Assembly: GCA_033439685.1 (NCBI GenBank)
Contig: JAUEDM010000001.1
Span: forward strand, 6,758,001 to 6,822,000
Direction of reading: 5' to 3'
Source of the DNA: Apodospora peruviana
Taxonomy: Eukaryota > Ascomycota > Sordariomycetes > Sordariales > Lasiosphaeriaceae
DNA: 64,000 nt
In this document: positions 24,518 through 36,210 of the stretch, in pieces
How positions within the stretch are numbered: the first letter of the stretch is position 1
Layout of the letters: the number at the start of each line of letters is the position of its first letter
Translations under genes and position numbers: made by a program
Notes under the pieces: generated by a model
The model's database searches: none
The model's input: only the letters and a program-made list of their open reading frames with translations
What the model was told of the DNA's origin: nothing

Positions 24518-26652
24518 CTATTGGCCTTTCTCACTCGATGACCTATTGGGGGTGGTTCTCTTCTCGCTCATCCCCTGTCCATTGTCCGATGTGGCGGTGA
24601 CTGACCTTGCGTCGGTCTGAGGCATCAGTAAGCCGCTGTCCGTGGTCTGACGGAAGTAGTCGTGCACTTCGTCATTGAAGTCATCTTCTTCGGCGTCAGC
24701 CTCGGCTCCCTCAGCACCGACCTCTTGGTTCCGACGCATCCGCTGCTTTCCAGCCCATTCCGAGCGCATGTCTTCAATCTTCTGCTTCGTGTCAAGTTCG
24801 GGGTCGTAGCCCTTGCCGACGCCCATCAGACGCTCCCAGAGGGAAAGATGAGCTGGGTGAATAGCAATACCATGGTAATCCTCGGCACGACCGGAGCGGA
24901 TGTACGTCCATCTGCGTTCTTGTTCTTTAAGATCAAGGCCCGTCGTGTCCGGCAGGAATAGCCAGGTCAGCAACATGCCAGCAAGACCGAACCAGGGGAC
25001 CACGTAGAACTTTGTTTGCGTGTCGATGTAGTTGTAGAGGACCGAGGCGAGGAGGGCGCCAGCTTTTCCGATGCAGGCGCTGAAGCCGTGGGCCGAGGCG
25101 CGAATTGGGGTGGGGAACACCTCGCCCGCCACCAGGAATGTGACGCTGTTGGGACCGAATTGGTTGAAGAAGCTGGACAAAAAGTACATGGCCTGGAACG
25201 CGTGAATGCCACCAGGGCTGGTGTAGTAGTCGAACTTGAAAGCCGGCACGACAAACATGATGAAGCACATGAGGAAGCCGACCTGCTGCATCATCTTGCG
25301 GCCGTACAGCTTGTTGTCGATCAGGAGGGAGGCGGCATAGTAGCCGGCGAGGGAGACACCTACGTTGACCAGATTCCACAACCAGGTGGTCATGACGGAG
25401 TTGTGGCCACTGCTGATAACCTTAATAAATTGGGCCTGGAACAACTTGTTGCCGTAGAAGAACACATCGTTACAGAACCAGGTGCCTGATGTGGCCAGGA
25501 GACGGCCGCCGAAGAAGGTGCATGTCATTTTGAGAGACTCCATGTCGTAACCAGTGACATTAGCCTTCTTCTTGGCCGCGGTGAGCTGTCGGCTGGCGTG
25601 AGGCATCTTGTATATCCGATAATACATGAGCCAGAGGGTTCCAACGGCGGGAATGGCGAACGAGAGCCTGAAGACCCACTGTACAGTCGTGGCGCTGTAG
25701 GGTGGGTCGCCACTGCCGTGATGGAGGATCAGGAGAAGGAGAATGAGCAAGACCTGGTTGACGAACTGGCCCCAGCCCTGCATGAGAAACGCCATCGTAA
25801 CTTTGCGGCCGCGATGGAGGCGGTCCTCCTTTGTTGATAGCTTGCCTGCGCCCACGGCATTCTCCATGGATGATGTCGCTGTGATGGGGTACTCGCCACC
25901 AACACCAAAGCCTGGAAAAAGAGGATGTCAGTCCGGAAATGTGCGGTCCGATCTCCAACCTAGAAAGACTGCTTACCGTAAAAGAAGAGGGAAAACGCAT
26001 AACAGATGACCCATCCCTCAAGGTTGAGACCCCAACACGCCGTGAGCATGAGGAGACCAACAAACATGATGGCGGCATCCTGGATCAAACCCCAGCGACG
26101 ACCGATCCAGTCGCCAATGATGCCTACGGCAATCTGGCCGACCATGATACCAATAACCTCCAGGTAGGTCACGGCAGCGATCCAGTTGCTGCTGCACTCG
26201 GTGCGGTCCTTACCCCAGCATGTGGGCCAAGTGGCTGCGAATAGGGGTTCGATGTTGCCGATGCTGAACAGGACATAGCCCTCGAGACCCAGGCCGGCGC
26301 CGGGGAGGACGGCGTTGCGGAAGTACCAAGTGAGCGGACTTAACGGGTCCTTCTTCGCCATGGCGCCAATCTCCTTGAGCTCCTTCATGGCCTCCTCGTG
26401 CTGGGACTTGCTGACAAAGGCCAGGCGCTGGCGCAGCGGGAGATCGGCCCAGTAGACGCCATCGGGAGTATAGCAGTCATCGGGGTGGGTCAGATAGGAA
26501 AATATGGCACGCTGGTGCTCTGCTGAGGTCCTCCTCTCGTCGGGCAGAGGGTAGTGGCCATGCTCATCGCCCGTCTCGGGCCCGTGGGGAACGGGTATCA
26601 AGCCGACGCTAGGGCGATGATGCGGATGGTGTCGTATTATGTCGTCTGCCAT
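24518..26652 (-). CDS. MFS transporter, phosphate:H+ symporter-like
   Basis: Two exons: 25977-26652 and 24518-25911, giving 689 aa in frame; donor GTAAGC, acceptor TTTTTCCAG. A long hydrophilic N terminus (about 120 aa, His-rich at the start) precedes twelve predicted membrane helices. Visible family marks are GIIGDWIGRRWG (the MFS loop 2-3 motif), GVGGEYPITATSSMEN after helix 4, MQGWGQ, and FGPNSVTFLVAGEVFPTPIRASAHG in the second half. This pattern belongs to the phosphate:H+ symporter group that includes Pho84 and the glycerophosphodiester permease Git1, so the substrate is probably inorganic phosphate or a phosphate ester at the plasma membrane. The C terminus is an acidic cytosolic tail of about 100 aa. 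It is longer than classic Pho84 (about 590 aa) because both tails are extended. Confidence 0.85.
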
Positions 26653-27227
26653 GGTTGTGTGTTTTGGTTTGTGAGGATTGACTTTGTTGACGGGGGGAAT
26701 GAAGGAGAAGAAAGATGTTTTGTCCCCGGAGAAGGTTTCGTTTTAGAGGATAAGAGAGAAGGACGATAGCGCAATACGATGGGATGAGTGGGCTAGAGAT
26801 GGTGGGGTTGGTGGAGGGCTTGGAGGGGCCCGTCAAAGCCCAGCTGTTGAAGGAAACTTTAGGTTACGATAACGAGTTCCAGGTTCTTAGTCTGAGGTGT
26901 CGATTGTGGAGGTGAGGGGTGGGAAGGGATAAAGTTTCGGTAGTCACAAGTCCATGAGGCAGCGTCCACTGATGTGTTTATGACGGGGAAGGAGAGAGAA
27001 TTCCGGAACGATCACGTTGCTCTGCCGAGACGGAATGTACAACGCGGAAGGCGCGAGGCGAGAAGGAAAGAAAAATAGAAGAAAAAAGAGGAAGGAGAGA
27101 GAAGACGCCGAATCCCGGGACTGTCCAACCATGGGGTGATTGATCCTCACGGGGACCTGATACAGGTCGTGATGGGGAATCTTGTCTTGGAACCTCGTTG
27201 CAAAAGCAAAAGGGTCCTACGTTGAGA

Positions 27228-27249
27228 ACCTGGACCTGGACCTGGACCC
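27228..27249. repeat. Hexamer repeat (CCTGGA)n
   Basis: Three and a half tandem copies of CCTGGA lie about 580 bp upstream of the transporter ATG. It is read directly from the sequence, with no function assigned. Confidence 0.75.
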
Positions 27250-28445
27250 GGGCAGACCAGACCAGTGAAGGGTACGGAATACCTCTCTCTAGCTTCGTCT
27301 CAATGATTAATGATGGGAACGGTCCGTCTGAAAGTTGCCACTACCAGGTTTTTGCCCGGCTGCTTTTTCGTGTCAGTCCATCAGAAGCACCGGGTCTACC
27401 ATTACACCCCAGGAAATGTCTAATTGAACATTCACCGCTCGCGGATCGTCATATCCCGTCTCTCTCCCTCTCCCTCCGCACTTGTTCATGACACGACAGC
27501 TTCTTAGAGGGTAAAGGTAGTATTCCGACTGGAGAGGAAAGGATGAAGACGGTTATTGTTATGCGGGCAGATGCAAGCGCGAGCAGAGAAGTAAGGCGTC
27601 GTTCAAGGCGAGCACGTGGGGCGTCGCCCAAGCGGAGGATTCTCTGTGCAGAGACGCCACTCCCGGTCCCCCACCAAAACATTGCCGGGATGAGACAATC
27701 TTGATGGGCATCGGACGAGGAGAGAATCACTCGATCCTTCTTATTTTTTATTCTTTGCAAGGCTTACCAAGGCCCTGATCGGACGTCCTCTGGTACCCAA
27801 GGTACTTGAAGAAGGCCACCGCTTGTTTGTTTCCTCGGGAGTCGGGAGCTTCCTCGCCCGCCATCTTCAATCCACTCACTAGCATCTCCGCCAAGAGCTG
27901 GCGCTGAGCGAGATCCAGATTGTGGGGACTCCGGGTTGTGAGCAAGACAGAAACGGCAGATCGGCACGCGACACCTCTGCGTGCTCTGGTCGCCCAGGCA
28001 CAAAACAACGGACCAATCAGATATCAAGTTCACACCCACGTGTGTGCATGACAGGCTGCGAGCCCGCGAGAGAGGGCTGAAGAAGACTCTGAAGAAGATC
28101 GGCCCCTACCTGGCTTCTCAACGGGCCCTGGCTTGGCGAAAAGAAAAAAAAAATGCTTTATGGAAATAGTTTGTGATGTCATGTAACCACACAGTAGCAC
28201 TCACACACTACCTAATTCCCTCGGTTCGGGGAACTCGCACAACTCAAGCCGCCGAAAAAAACAAATGGCAGGGATTTGTTGAGAAAAAGCAACCTCAAAT
28301 CGAACCCCCCAGCTGTGAATCACACTTTTTTTATCGTGTCTCTCAAAGGTGTCTGCGTGTTCCAGTTCTAGGGAGATTCAGTTGTATGTTTGTAAAAGAC
28401 ACAATCTGATAATATGATATCCACTTCCAAGCGAACTGAAGTTTT

Positions 28446-28692
28446 TTCAAGCTTTCCAAGATTTGCTTGTCTGCTTCGTCCGTTCATGCCAAGTTTCTGG
28501 GCGTTTGTGCGACTCTCCGCTGATTGCTTTCAGAACAAAATGCAAGCTTCTTTCAAGCTTTTCCAAGCTCTGGGCGTTTGTGCCACTTCTCCGCTGGCTT
28601 CCCTGACACAAAGCGAAGCAAGCTTGTTGAAGCTTTTCTTTTGTGTGTAGTGCTCCATTTGCGCCAAGCTCTGGGCGGTGTGTTGTCCGACT
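28446..28692. repeat. Degenerate tandem repeat, unit about 74 bp
   Basis: Two 34-bp blocks beginning CCAAG and containing TGGGCGTTTGTGC then TCTCCGCTG lie at 28489-28522 and 28563-28596, offset by 74 bp. A third partial copy (CCAAGCTCTGGGCGG) starts at 28663. Five AAGCTT sites punctuate the spacers. The unit is not part of any coding region I can support. Confidence 0.7.
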
Positions 28693-29698
28693 CAAGCCAC
28701 AATGCTTGATTCGATCGCAGTGATGAGAGCCGCTCGCATTACAGATTGATTTGAGATGTACATAGTATTCATGGGTGATCATTACATTCTTACAAAAAGA
28801 GTCTCTTGTATGTGTGGTGGATATAAGGTAATCTGCAATCATAATTGTCGCAACGCCTCCATACCATTTTTCTTGTTGCTCAAGCAGTGATGAATAAGCT
28901 TCAACCCGAATCCCAATCTCAATACGTAGGTATACACAACCGAAGAACATTGCTGGTACCTAATATAAACACTCACTCGTTCACACAGACGCACCACCAA
29001 AGTTGATCTAACCGACTGATAGACGGGAATATTTTGTGTTTTAATAGGCCCTTCAATGACCTATTGGGAAAAAAAAGAAAAAGTCTCTTTCTGTTGGTGG
29101 TTCTCAAAGAAAGAAATACCCCAGTGATAAAAATGAACAATAGCAACACCCCCTTCTCATCATCTGCCCGCCTCCCAGCTGCACAAGCAAACTCATCAAG
29201 AAGTAGAAGCAGCAAGAAGAAGAAGAAAGTATCTGACAAGTAAATGGGTGGCCTGAAGACAAGCATAGGCTACAGCGCAAGGTGTGTGTATGAGAGAGAA
29301 GCGAGAATCCCAAACCGAAAGAAAACTCGTTCCCTATGCCAGGCCACTCTTCCCGTTTCCCATTCAAATCCCACCTCATCTCAAAAAGCTTGCTCCCATT
29401 GCCCCTATTCCGAGTACCGATCTTGTTCTCTCCCTTAGGATACACCTCCTTCCTGAACGCCACTGCCTTCACCCTGCCTGTGCCCATAATTTTCCACACA
29501 AATGAAATCGACGAAAGGAAAAGGAAGCAAGGTATGATGCAGTCTAGGCCCATCAGCCGTCCCTAGAAACGCCTCGCTCAAATGGAAAGGCAAACAAGAA
29601 GGAAAAGACAAAATAAATATTGGTATGTGTCAGCTCCGTGTCAAGAGCAAATCAATTTATCGTATGTAACGTGGGCTACACGGGACCAATGACCCCGT

Positions 29699-32600
29699 TC
29701 AGATTCGAGTGGGTGATAGCATTTCCTTATCCAGTGATCGGCCAGCAGGCGGTGGCCGGGGAGTGGGCTCTTCGTCCTCGAACATCTCCCTCACCATGCC
29801 GGATGCTGGCCGAGGTGTTTCTTCGATATCGGCAGTCGTCTTGTCATCGAATCTCGATTGTAGTTCAGGTGGTGTACGGATGATGACTGTCTTGTCTCCT
29901 TCCTCTTCATCCGCATTTAGGGACGGCGTCACCGGCTCACCCACATCCGTGAACTTTGGAAACTCCAACTGCACCTCGCGATTCGGAGTGACCACCTGTG
30001 TTGTTGGCTCTGCCGTGCTGGTACTCTCTGATCCGCCGGCAGTGATGCTATCATGGCTGTTCGCTCGCATCATCTCGATCCCGAGCTTCGACGATGGTAG
30101 CACCGACTTACTACGGTAGTGCTGCCTCGAAGATCCGGAATTGCTTCCCCCACCTGCGTTCCCATTCTGACTATCAGGAGCATCGAGGCCAAGCTCATCA
30201 TCTTCATCGTCGGCCGAGTCCACACTGCCCTCGTGTCTGCGTTTCTCAATGGACTCGCGCTTTGCCTTCAGCTTCTCTAGAGATCGCTGCGGCACTGGCA
30301 TTTTGGTCCTCCCGAGAGGGTGTTCCATTTGTGCCGGCGCAGACTGTTGCGTAATCAGATGAGCATGCAGCGGGGTTTGGATGGCATCGCCCGAACTCGC
30401 GAGCACTTCCTCGGGTCCTGAAATGCCGAGTCCTTCATCCCAGTCGCCTGTGGCCTTTCTACTGATAACAACAGGAATGTCATCGGTGCAAACGGACTCC
30501 GAGTCTCCAAAGATGCTGGAGGTGATCGAGTCCTCACGGAAGCTACTGCTAGACCGATGTGCATACCCAGATGACCCGGAGGTCGGGCTATCTTCCAGTC
30601 GAATGCTCTCTTGCCGGAGACCAGACGGAATAGGATGCGGTAGGGACAATGACAAGGCAGTCGTCTGGCCAGGAGAGGCGGGTTTCCATTGGCAGAGAGT
30701 CCCCAAAACCTCGGTGAGCTTTGAGGAGCTAATCGGCTTCTCAATAAGCGAGTCAAAGTAGTGGGGTGCCTGTAGTTCTTTTAGGTAGGCTGTGATTGCC
30801 ACAATCGGGGTATGTGCATTTGCATTCTTTGTCTCTCGAATCATGCGCGCAACATCAGCCCCGTTGATCTGCGGAAGCCTGAATTCCATGAATATGATGT
30901 CGAATTTGATGTCACTCATTGAATATCGGACAGCCTCGGAGCCTGTTGTTGCTGAAATAGTGCGACATCGCAGCTTCTCAAGAAGCTTCTCCATAATCAT
31001 TCGAGACACCGGGTGGTCCTCGCAAATGAGCACATCCAGAGGGCGGAACATCGGACCGTCGAGAGCAATTTGCGACATGCGCCTGGAGCTTTGGCGGCGA
31101 CGTTGTACACGTAGGAGAGCATTGGCCTTTTCACCTTCATTGTCTGACGATGACGGCGACATGTCGAAGACTTGACTGCGACGGTTCTTATGGTGAGCTG
31201 CCAAGATATCTGAAGCCACAGGGCTGCCCTCTTGAGAGCCAACAGTCAGTGACCGAGACCGGCCACCGGATGAGCCACTGCTATGCCGGGGCGTAGACAA
31301 CTTTTGAGGACCCATGGCTTTTTGAGGTGACAGCGGCAAGGGAGGCGGAATACCGCGGCCCTTAACAGGAGACGAAGCAGCGATTGTAGTGGCCGCTTTC
31401 TGCAGACTAGGCGGAACACGGGGCACCTCAAAAGCTGTTCCTGGCTGTAGAGCATGGCTCGATTGTTGAGAGAGGCTTGAAGAGTTGCTTGATGCTTTGC
31501 GTCGGCCTTCCCCTCCATGGCTTGCCACGAAGGAAACAAGCATGGGCGACGAGGGCTGTGAAGCGCGGCTGGGGGACGAATTGGAGTGGCTCAAACCTGA
31601 CGGCGACTGTGGCCTTTGCGATGCCTTCGCATTGGAAAGCGTCCTCTGAACTGGGTTGTTGGACAGGATCGGACTGCCTTCCAGGCCCCCGGGCGATGTC
31701 ACGCTGTTCATTCCCCCCGGACTAAGCGGTTTGTTGCTATGCATTGCAAGAGCGTCCGCACGCAACTTTTGGATAACGTCCTTGTTGGCCTTCTCGAGAA
31801 CCGGTAGGTTCTTGAACGCAAAATTCCCAAAGTCATCCGTAACCACAGGTTCGCTCAAGCGCCTGCTCTTCAAGTCCCGAACGTGCGGGGGTATGTGCAA
31901 TGGCATCAAGCCACGTTTCATCGAGTTGACCTGGACCTGGGATCTTACACGCGAGAGAGCATCATGGGGACGATCTGGGTACTCTGACGCAGGTGTCGAC
32001 GAAGGGGGTGAGGTCTGGTCCTCAATCTCTTCAGCAAAGGATTGCAAGGTAGCACCCCGAGCGTCAAAGTATTCGGTGTCTTCCGGGTTCTCAGGCTGGG
32101 GGACAAACTGCGCTTCGTCCTCCAACAACTTCTCCCAGTTCATCCCCTCGAACCAGCAGTGGCTGCGGATCTCCTCGCCCCCACATTGAAACTTCTCTCC
32201 ACGGTTGGAGCCAAGTCGCTGTTGGGGGTCTGAGCACAGTAGCTTGTTTATCAAGTCCTTCGCCTCTGGGGAGACTTCATCATCGCTCTCGTCGGGCCAC
32301 TGGATTCTGCGAGCCAATATGTTTTCAAAAACCTGCTCTGCCTCACTAGCGTGGAATGGCGGTATTCCGTAGAGGAACTCAAACATGATGCACCCAACAG
32401 ACCACCAATCGCTTGTCTCATCCTGGGGTTCTCCCCTGATCGTCTCGGGGGCGAGGTAATCGGGAGTGCCAACGAAACGGCGGTTGGTATCCTCAGGATC
32501 AAAGAGTGCCCAGTTTGGTGGAGGCATGGTAGGTTGTGGAGGGGTCCCTCTTGAAGACTCCATACTATTCTGGGTGGTGGCATGAGAAAGAGAGGGGAAG

Positions 32601-35600
32601 TCCGGTGACGCAGTGCTATCGCCATCAAATGCATCTCCGGGTGAATGGATTGCCTGAGAAGTATTGCTAGGATGAGGGTCGGTCAATGACATGTTACCAA
32701 GCATCTGCGTGAGTGCTTCACTACCACCACTGTCGCTTCGATGACTTGATACGCGACGCGGTTCTTGAGAGAGCGACCCGAGGTTGAAGTATGAAGGTTG
32801 TCCTAGGCTGTTGGCATAGTCACTGGGCGTCATTTGTGGGGTCGAGCTCGGAGAATGATTGCGGCCATGAAGATCCAGCGATGTCGACCGAGAGGATGCC
32901 ATTGAGGTGGAGCGAGCAAACGGGCCCTGCTTAAGAAGGTCGGGGGCTGCGTCAGCGGGATTCTTGAGAGCCCGCTTCTGTCGACCGATCAGACCCATCC
33001 GTGACAGGCCAAAATCAGTCAGCTTCAAATGCCCCTTCTGGTCAATAAGCAGGTTATCGGGCTTCAGGTCTCGGTGGACAATGCCCCGACTATGCAGGTG
33101 CTCGACCCCAAGAATGACCTCTCCGAGATACTTTTTGACCCAGTCTTCGGGAAGACCACCAAGGACCTTGATCAGAGAGGCGCAATCACCGCCATTGAGG
33201 TATTCCATTACCAAGTAGAGGTAATCCTTGCTGGAGAATGTCCAATACAGCTTGGCGACAAAATCACTCTCACCCTGCCACATCATGATAGCCCGCTCGG
33301 CCTTGACATTGGTGACTTGGTTTTTGGCGACCATGTCAGCTTTCTTCAAGACCTTGATGGCAAAATACTCGCCAGTCGATTTTTTCTTGGAGAGATAAAC
33401 ACTTCCGAACGCTCCCTTGCTGATGGGCTTGATGATCTCGAAATCTTTGATAGAAGGCGGAACCGCTTTTGCCTGCGGAGCACTGACAACTGCACTCAGT
33501 CGGGGCGAAGGTGGTGGTTTGAATCCCAACTCCCCAGTTGATGCTGAAACAGCAGCCGAAGACTGCCTTCTATGATGATACTGATGATGGGGAAGGTTAG
33601 GAGATGCGAATTCACTACCTGGAAGCATCGGGGAAGCTTCTGGGGACATCAGCCCGTCAGAGACCAAACCACCACGAGGTTTGTGTATTCGAAGCGGCGA
33701 GGATGGCTGGCCAGTCCGAGATGGTGATTCCTGCCTCCGTGGAGATATTGTTCCTGGAAGAATCAGGCTCCTGCGGTGGTGTTGCCTTGAGCTCGCCTGT
33801 CTGCGAAGATCACCAAATTCAGACATGGGCGAGTCTGTCCGGGGTGGGTGTCGGGAAGCCACGGAGGAGGACCTCATACTGCCATCGCTGTCTCCGGCAT
33901 CGCTTTCGAAAATCAGCGATTCTCGCCTGGACTGGCTCTGACCGGTGAGGCTACTGAGAGCGCCGCGGTGTGATCGAGGCGTTGGACATTCCCTAGGGCT
34001 GCTTGATCTCGTTGAGTCCACTGCCATGGACTGTCGCCTCTTGTCAACATCCTCGCTGATATTGGCAATTTGAACCGCCATTGCCAGTCCAAAAGGAGCA
34101 TCGAAAGACCCGGCAAATATTCCCTCCTCACCCGGCGTGGGGCCTTCCGAGTCCATCATCTCTTCGTCCCCCCTGTCCTCGTCCTCTTCTTCGGCAGAAT
34201 CGCTTAGACGTCCAGCGGCGATCTTAGCAGCCTTGTGCATGGCCTCGTCTATGCAATCCTGCACCAGAAGGGCGAATTCGATTCGAATTCGCTCGGCATA
34301 CTCGAGGATTTTGCGGTGACGGAAGATGGCTTCCACCTTGGCTTTTGCAATTTTCTCGGTATCGGCTGAAAGGAGAGCGAGACCGTGGTCTTCGGCAAGA
34401 GTAGTTGTGCTGAGTCCCTCCCATTGCATAACCTGCGCAATTCGCCCTTCGGATTGCGGTGACTGGGTGCGAAATTCACCTGGATTCTGGGAGGTCTCCT
34501 TGATTGCAGGCGTGCTAATTTCAATGGCAGTGTCGCAAAGATCTAGGAGCAGTTCAACAATCCTCGCTTGTGGACGACGAACGGCAAACGATCGATTTCT
34601 CGCATGTGAAAATGCACCAGCGCCCCTCTCTCGTGATCGGCCAGGGGGGGTAGCAACGGAACCAGGCACTGGAGACGATGTCCCGGGAGACGTGCTCGTG
34701 GATGTCGGGGGTCCAATCGGGATACCTTTATATTCAGCCATAGGGAGAGTTACTGGGTCAGCCGTAAACGCGCGGCTACGCCTTGCCTCCAGCGCATCAA
34801 GAACCTTAACTATCAGGTGGCGGTGCTCTGTCAGGCTCTCCTGGGCCATCTGAACGTCCATCTCTGCACGATGTTCCTGCAAACACAAATCGGTATGCTT
34901 TTCAAACCACCATGGCGCAATTTGTCGTTCGCATATCCGGCAGAGGACAGGCTGAGGCTGAGGCAAGTTCTGCGCGTCGTCGTCTAAACCTGACTCTGCA
35001 AGGTGAGTCAAATAGCTCGCCAGGACCTCAGCTCCCGAACCAAGAGAGTCGACAATCACATCGGGAAGGTCGATCTTGATCTCGCGAGGGGCAATCCAAG
35101 GTCGTATCATCCACATTGTCTAGAGAGTACAAGTTAGCAGCGGTTAAACCCCTGGTGGTAGCTGGTGACAGATTGAAGAGTGACTCACGTGGCTCTCTCC
35201 GCCAGAAGCACCATCGTAGACCATAATGCCCTGGGCCTCAAGGTCGACGATGGCATACTGGGCAGGATCTTCGGAGGCTTGAAGATTTTCAAGTGGAGGT
35301 AGGAGCTTGGATAATGGGCCCAGCTTGGCGGCGAAGCGGATGAACTGGCTTCGAGAGTCGTCTTTCTCCATGCTCTCGACAATATCGGTGAAGATGGTTT
35401 TGGTGTCGCTCACGATCAGGTCGGAGATGGCAGTGCCTGTGACCGAGTCCGGCTGAGTACCGACCACATCGACCCAAGAGGGGCTTACCCATCGGATAGT
35501 GCCGTCCAGGTTGAGATCCATGATAACGTTCAATGTCTGCTCAGCGGCCTCGCGGAGCTCTTCTCTCTCCTCCCGGATGTCCTCGCTGAGGGAGCGCTCC

Positions 35601-35671
35601 ATCATGCCGGCCCGAAGGGTGGCTACGACCGGCGGGGCCAGCATGTTAGGGGTGGTAGGTGCTTCCTCCAT
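29699..35671 (-). CDS. Rim15/Greatwall-type protein kinase with PAS and receiver domains
   Basis: Two exons: 35189-35671 and 29699-35119, giving 1967 aa. The frame is open upstream to 36034, but the first in-frame ATG is at 35671. A PAS domain spans about 45-110; a CX2CX11HX3C zinc knuckle lies at 221-240; the kinase begins about 721 (G-loop ISKGAFGSVY, Lys750, HRDLKPDN 843-850, DFG 863-865). Some 180 residues separate DFG from TPDYLAPE (APE about 1051), the hallmark of the Rim15/Greatwall branch of AGC kinases. A receiver domain spans about 1522-1638 with ED at 1528-1529 and Lys1622, but the phospho-acceptor position is Glu1573 (FMEFRLP). Rim15 integrates TORC1, PKA and Sch9 signals, drives quiescence and phosphorylates endosulfines that inhibit PP2A-B55. 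Gene identity is firm. Confidence 0.92.
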
Positions 35672-36150
35672 TGTGACGTGAAACCTATCGAGGTTGGCGT
35701 CGGCTGTTCCGGCACCATTTGCCGTCGCGGGGAGGGCAATTGATGCCTGATCGAGACGTTTGTGCGGCGGTTCTGGCTGGTGTGGTTGAGCGCGGGCACG
35801 AAGTGATGACGGTCGCGCCCGAAGTCGAGACTTGAGCGTTGACTGCCGGGTCGGGGTCGGGATCCAGGCGCGTGAGGTTCGTCTGTCAGACAGTGGCCAG
35901 GTGGAGCCAGGGCAGTCCGGCAGAGGTGCCCGAACTAGAGCGTCGCACGGGACTGAGACATAATGGGTTGGGTTCGTGACGGAATTGACGTGAATGTCTC
36001 GGCGCGGTTGCTGAGCTGGTGAAGTGGACAAGTGTTATGGTTGTGGTCGAGACACGCAGCAACCGGCTTCTTTCTGACTACGTACCTAAGTACCTAGGTC
36101 GGCAGCGAGGAGAGGCACCGCAGGGCAGGGATAAGGTCAGTCAAGGCGAG

Positions 36151-36210
36151 CGAGGCAGGTCGAGGCAGGTCGAGGCAGGTCGAGGCAGGTCGAGGCAGGT
36201 CGAGGTAGAT
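36151..36210. repeat. Decamer tandem repeat (CGAGGCAGGT)
   Basis: Five exact copies of CGAGGCAGGT in a row are followed by one variant copy (CGAGGTAGAT). The array is about 480 bp upstream of the Rim15-type start codon, in its promoter or leader. On the transcribed strand each unit reads ACCTGCCTCG. It is directly visible. Confidence 0.9.

Larger units (their letters stand above)
26653..29698. other. Gene-free interval, 3.0 kb
   Basis: It contains the upstream region of the transporter gene and the 3' flank of the Rim15-type gene. It holds a GGACCT hexamer repeat (27228-27249), a degenerate tandem repeat rich in AAGCTT (28446-28692) and long A/G-rich stretches. No ORF here has a recognisable domain. 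Confidence 0.5.

Noticed and set aside
28290..28315. GGTTCGAT-like word on the minus strand, resembling a tRNA B box
   Set aside because: No pairing T-arm, no A box at the right distance and no acceptor stem.
35672..36031. Start of the Rim15-type protein at 36031
   Set aside because: That codon is TTG and the added 120 residues are Pro/Arg-rich without similarity; the first in-frame ATG is at 35671.
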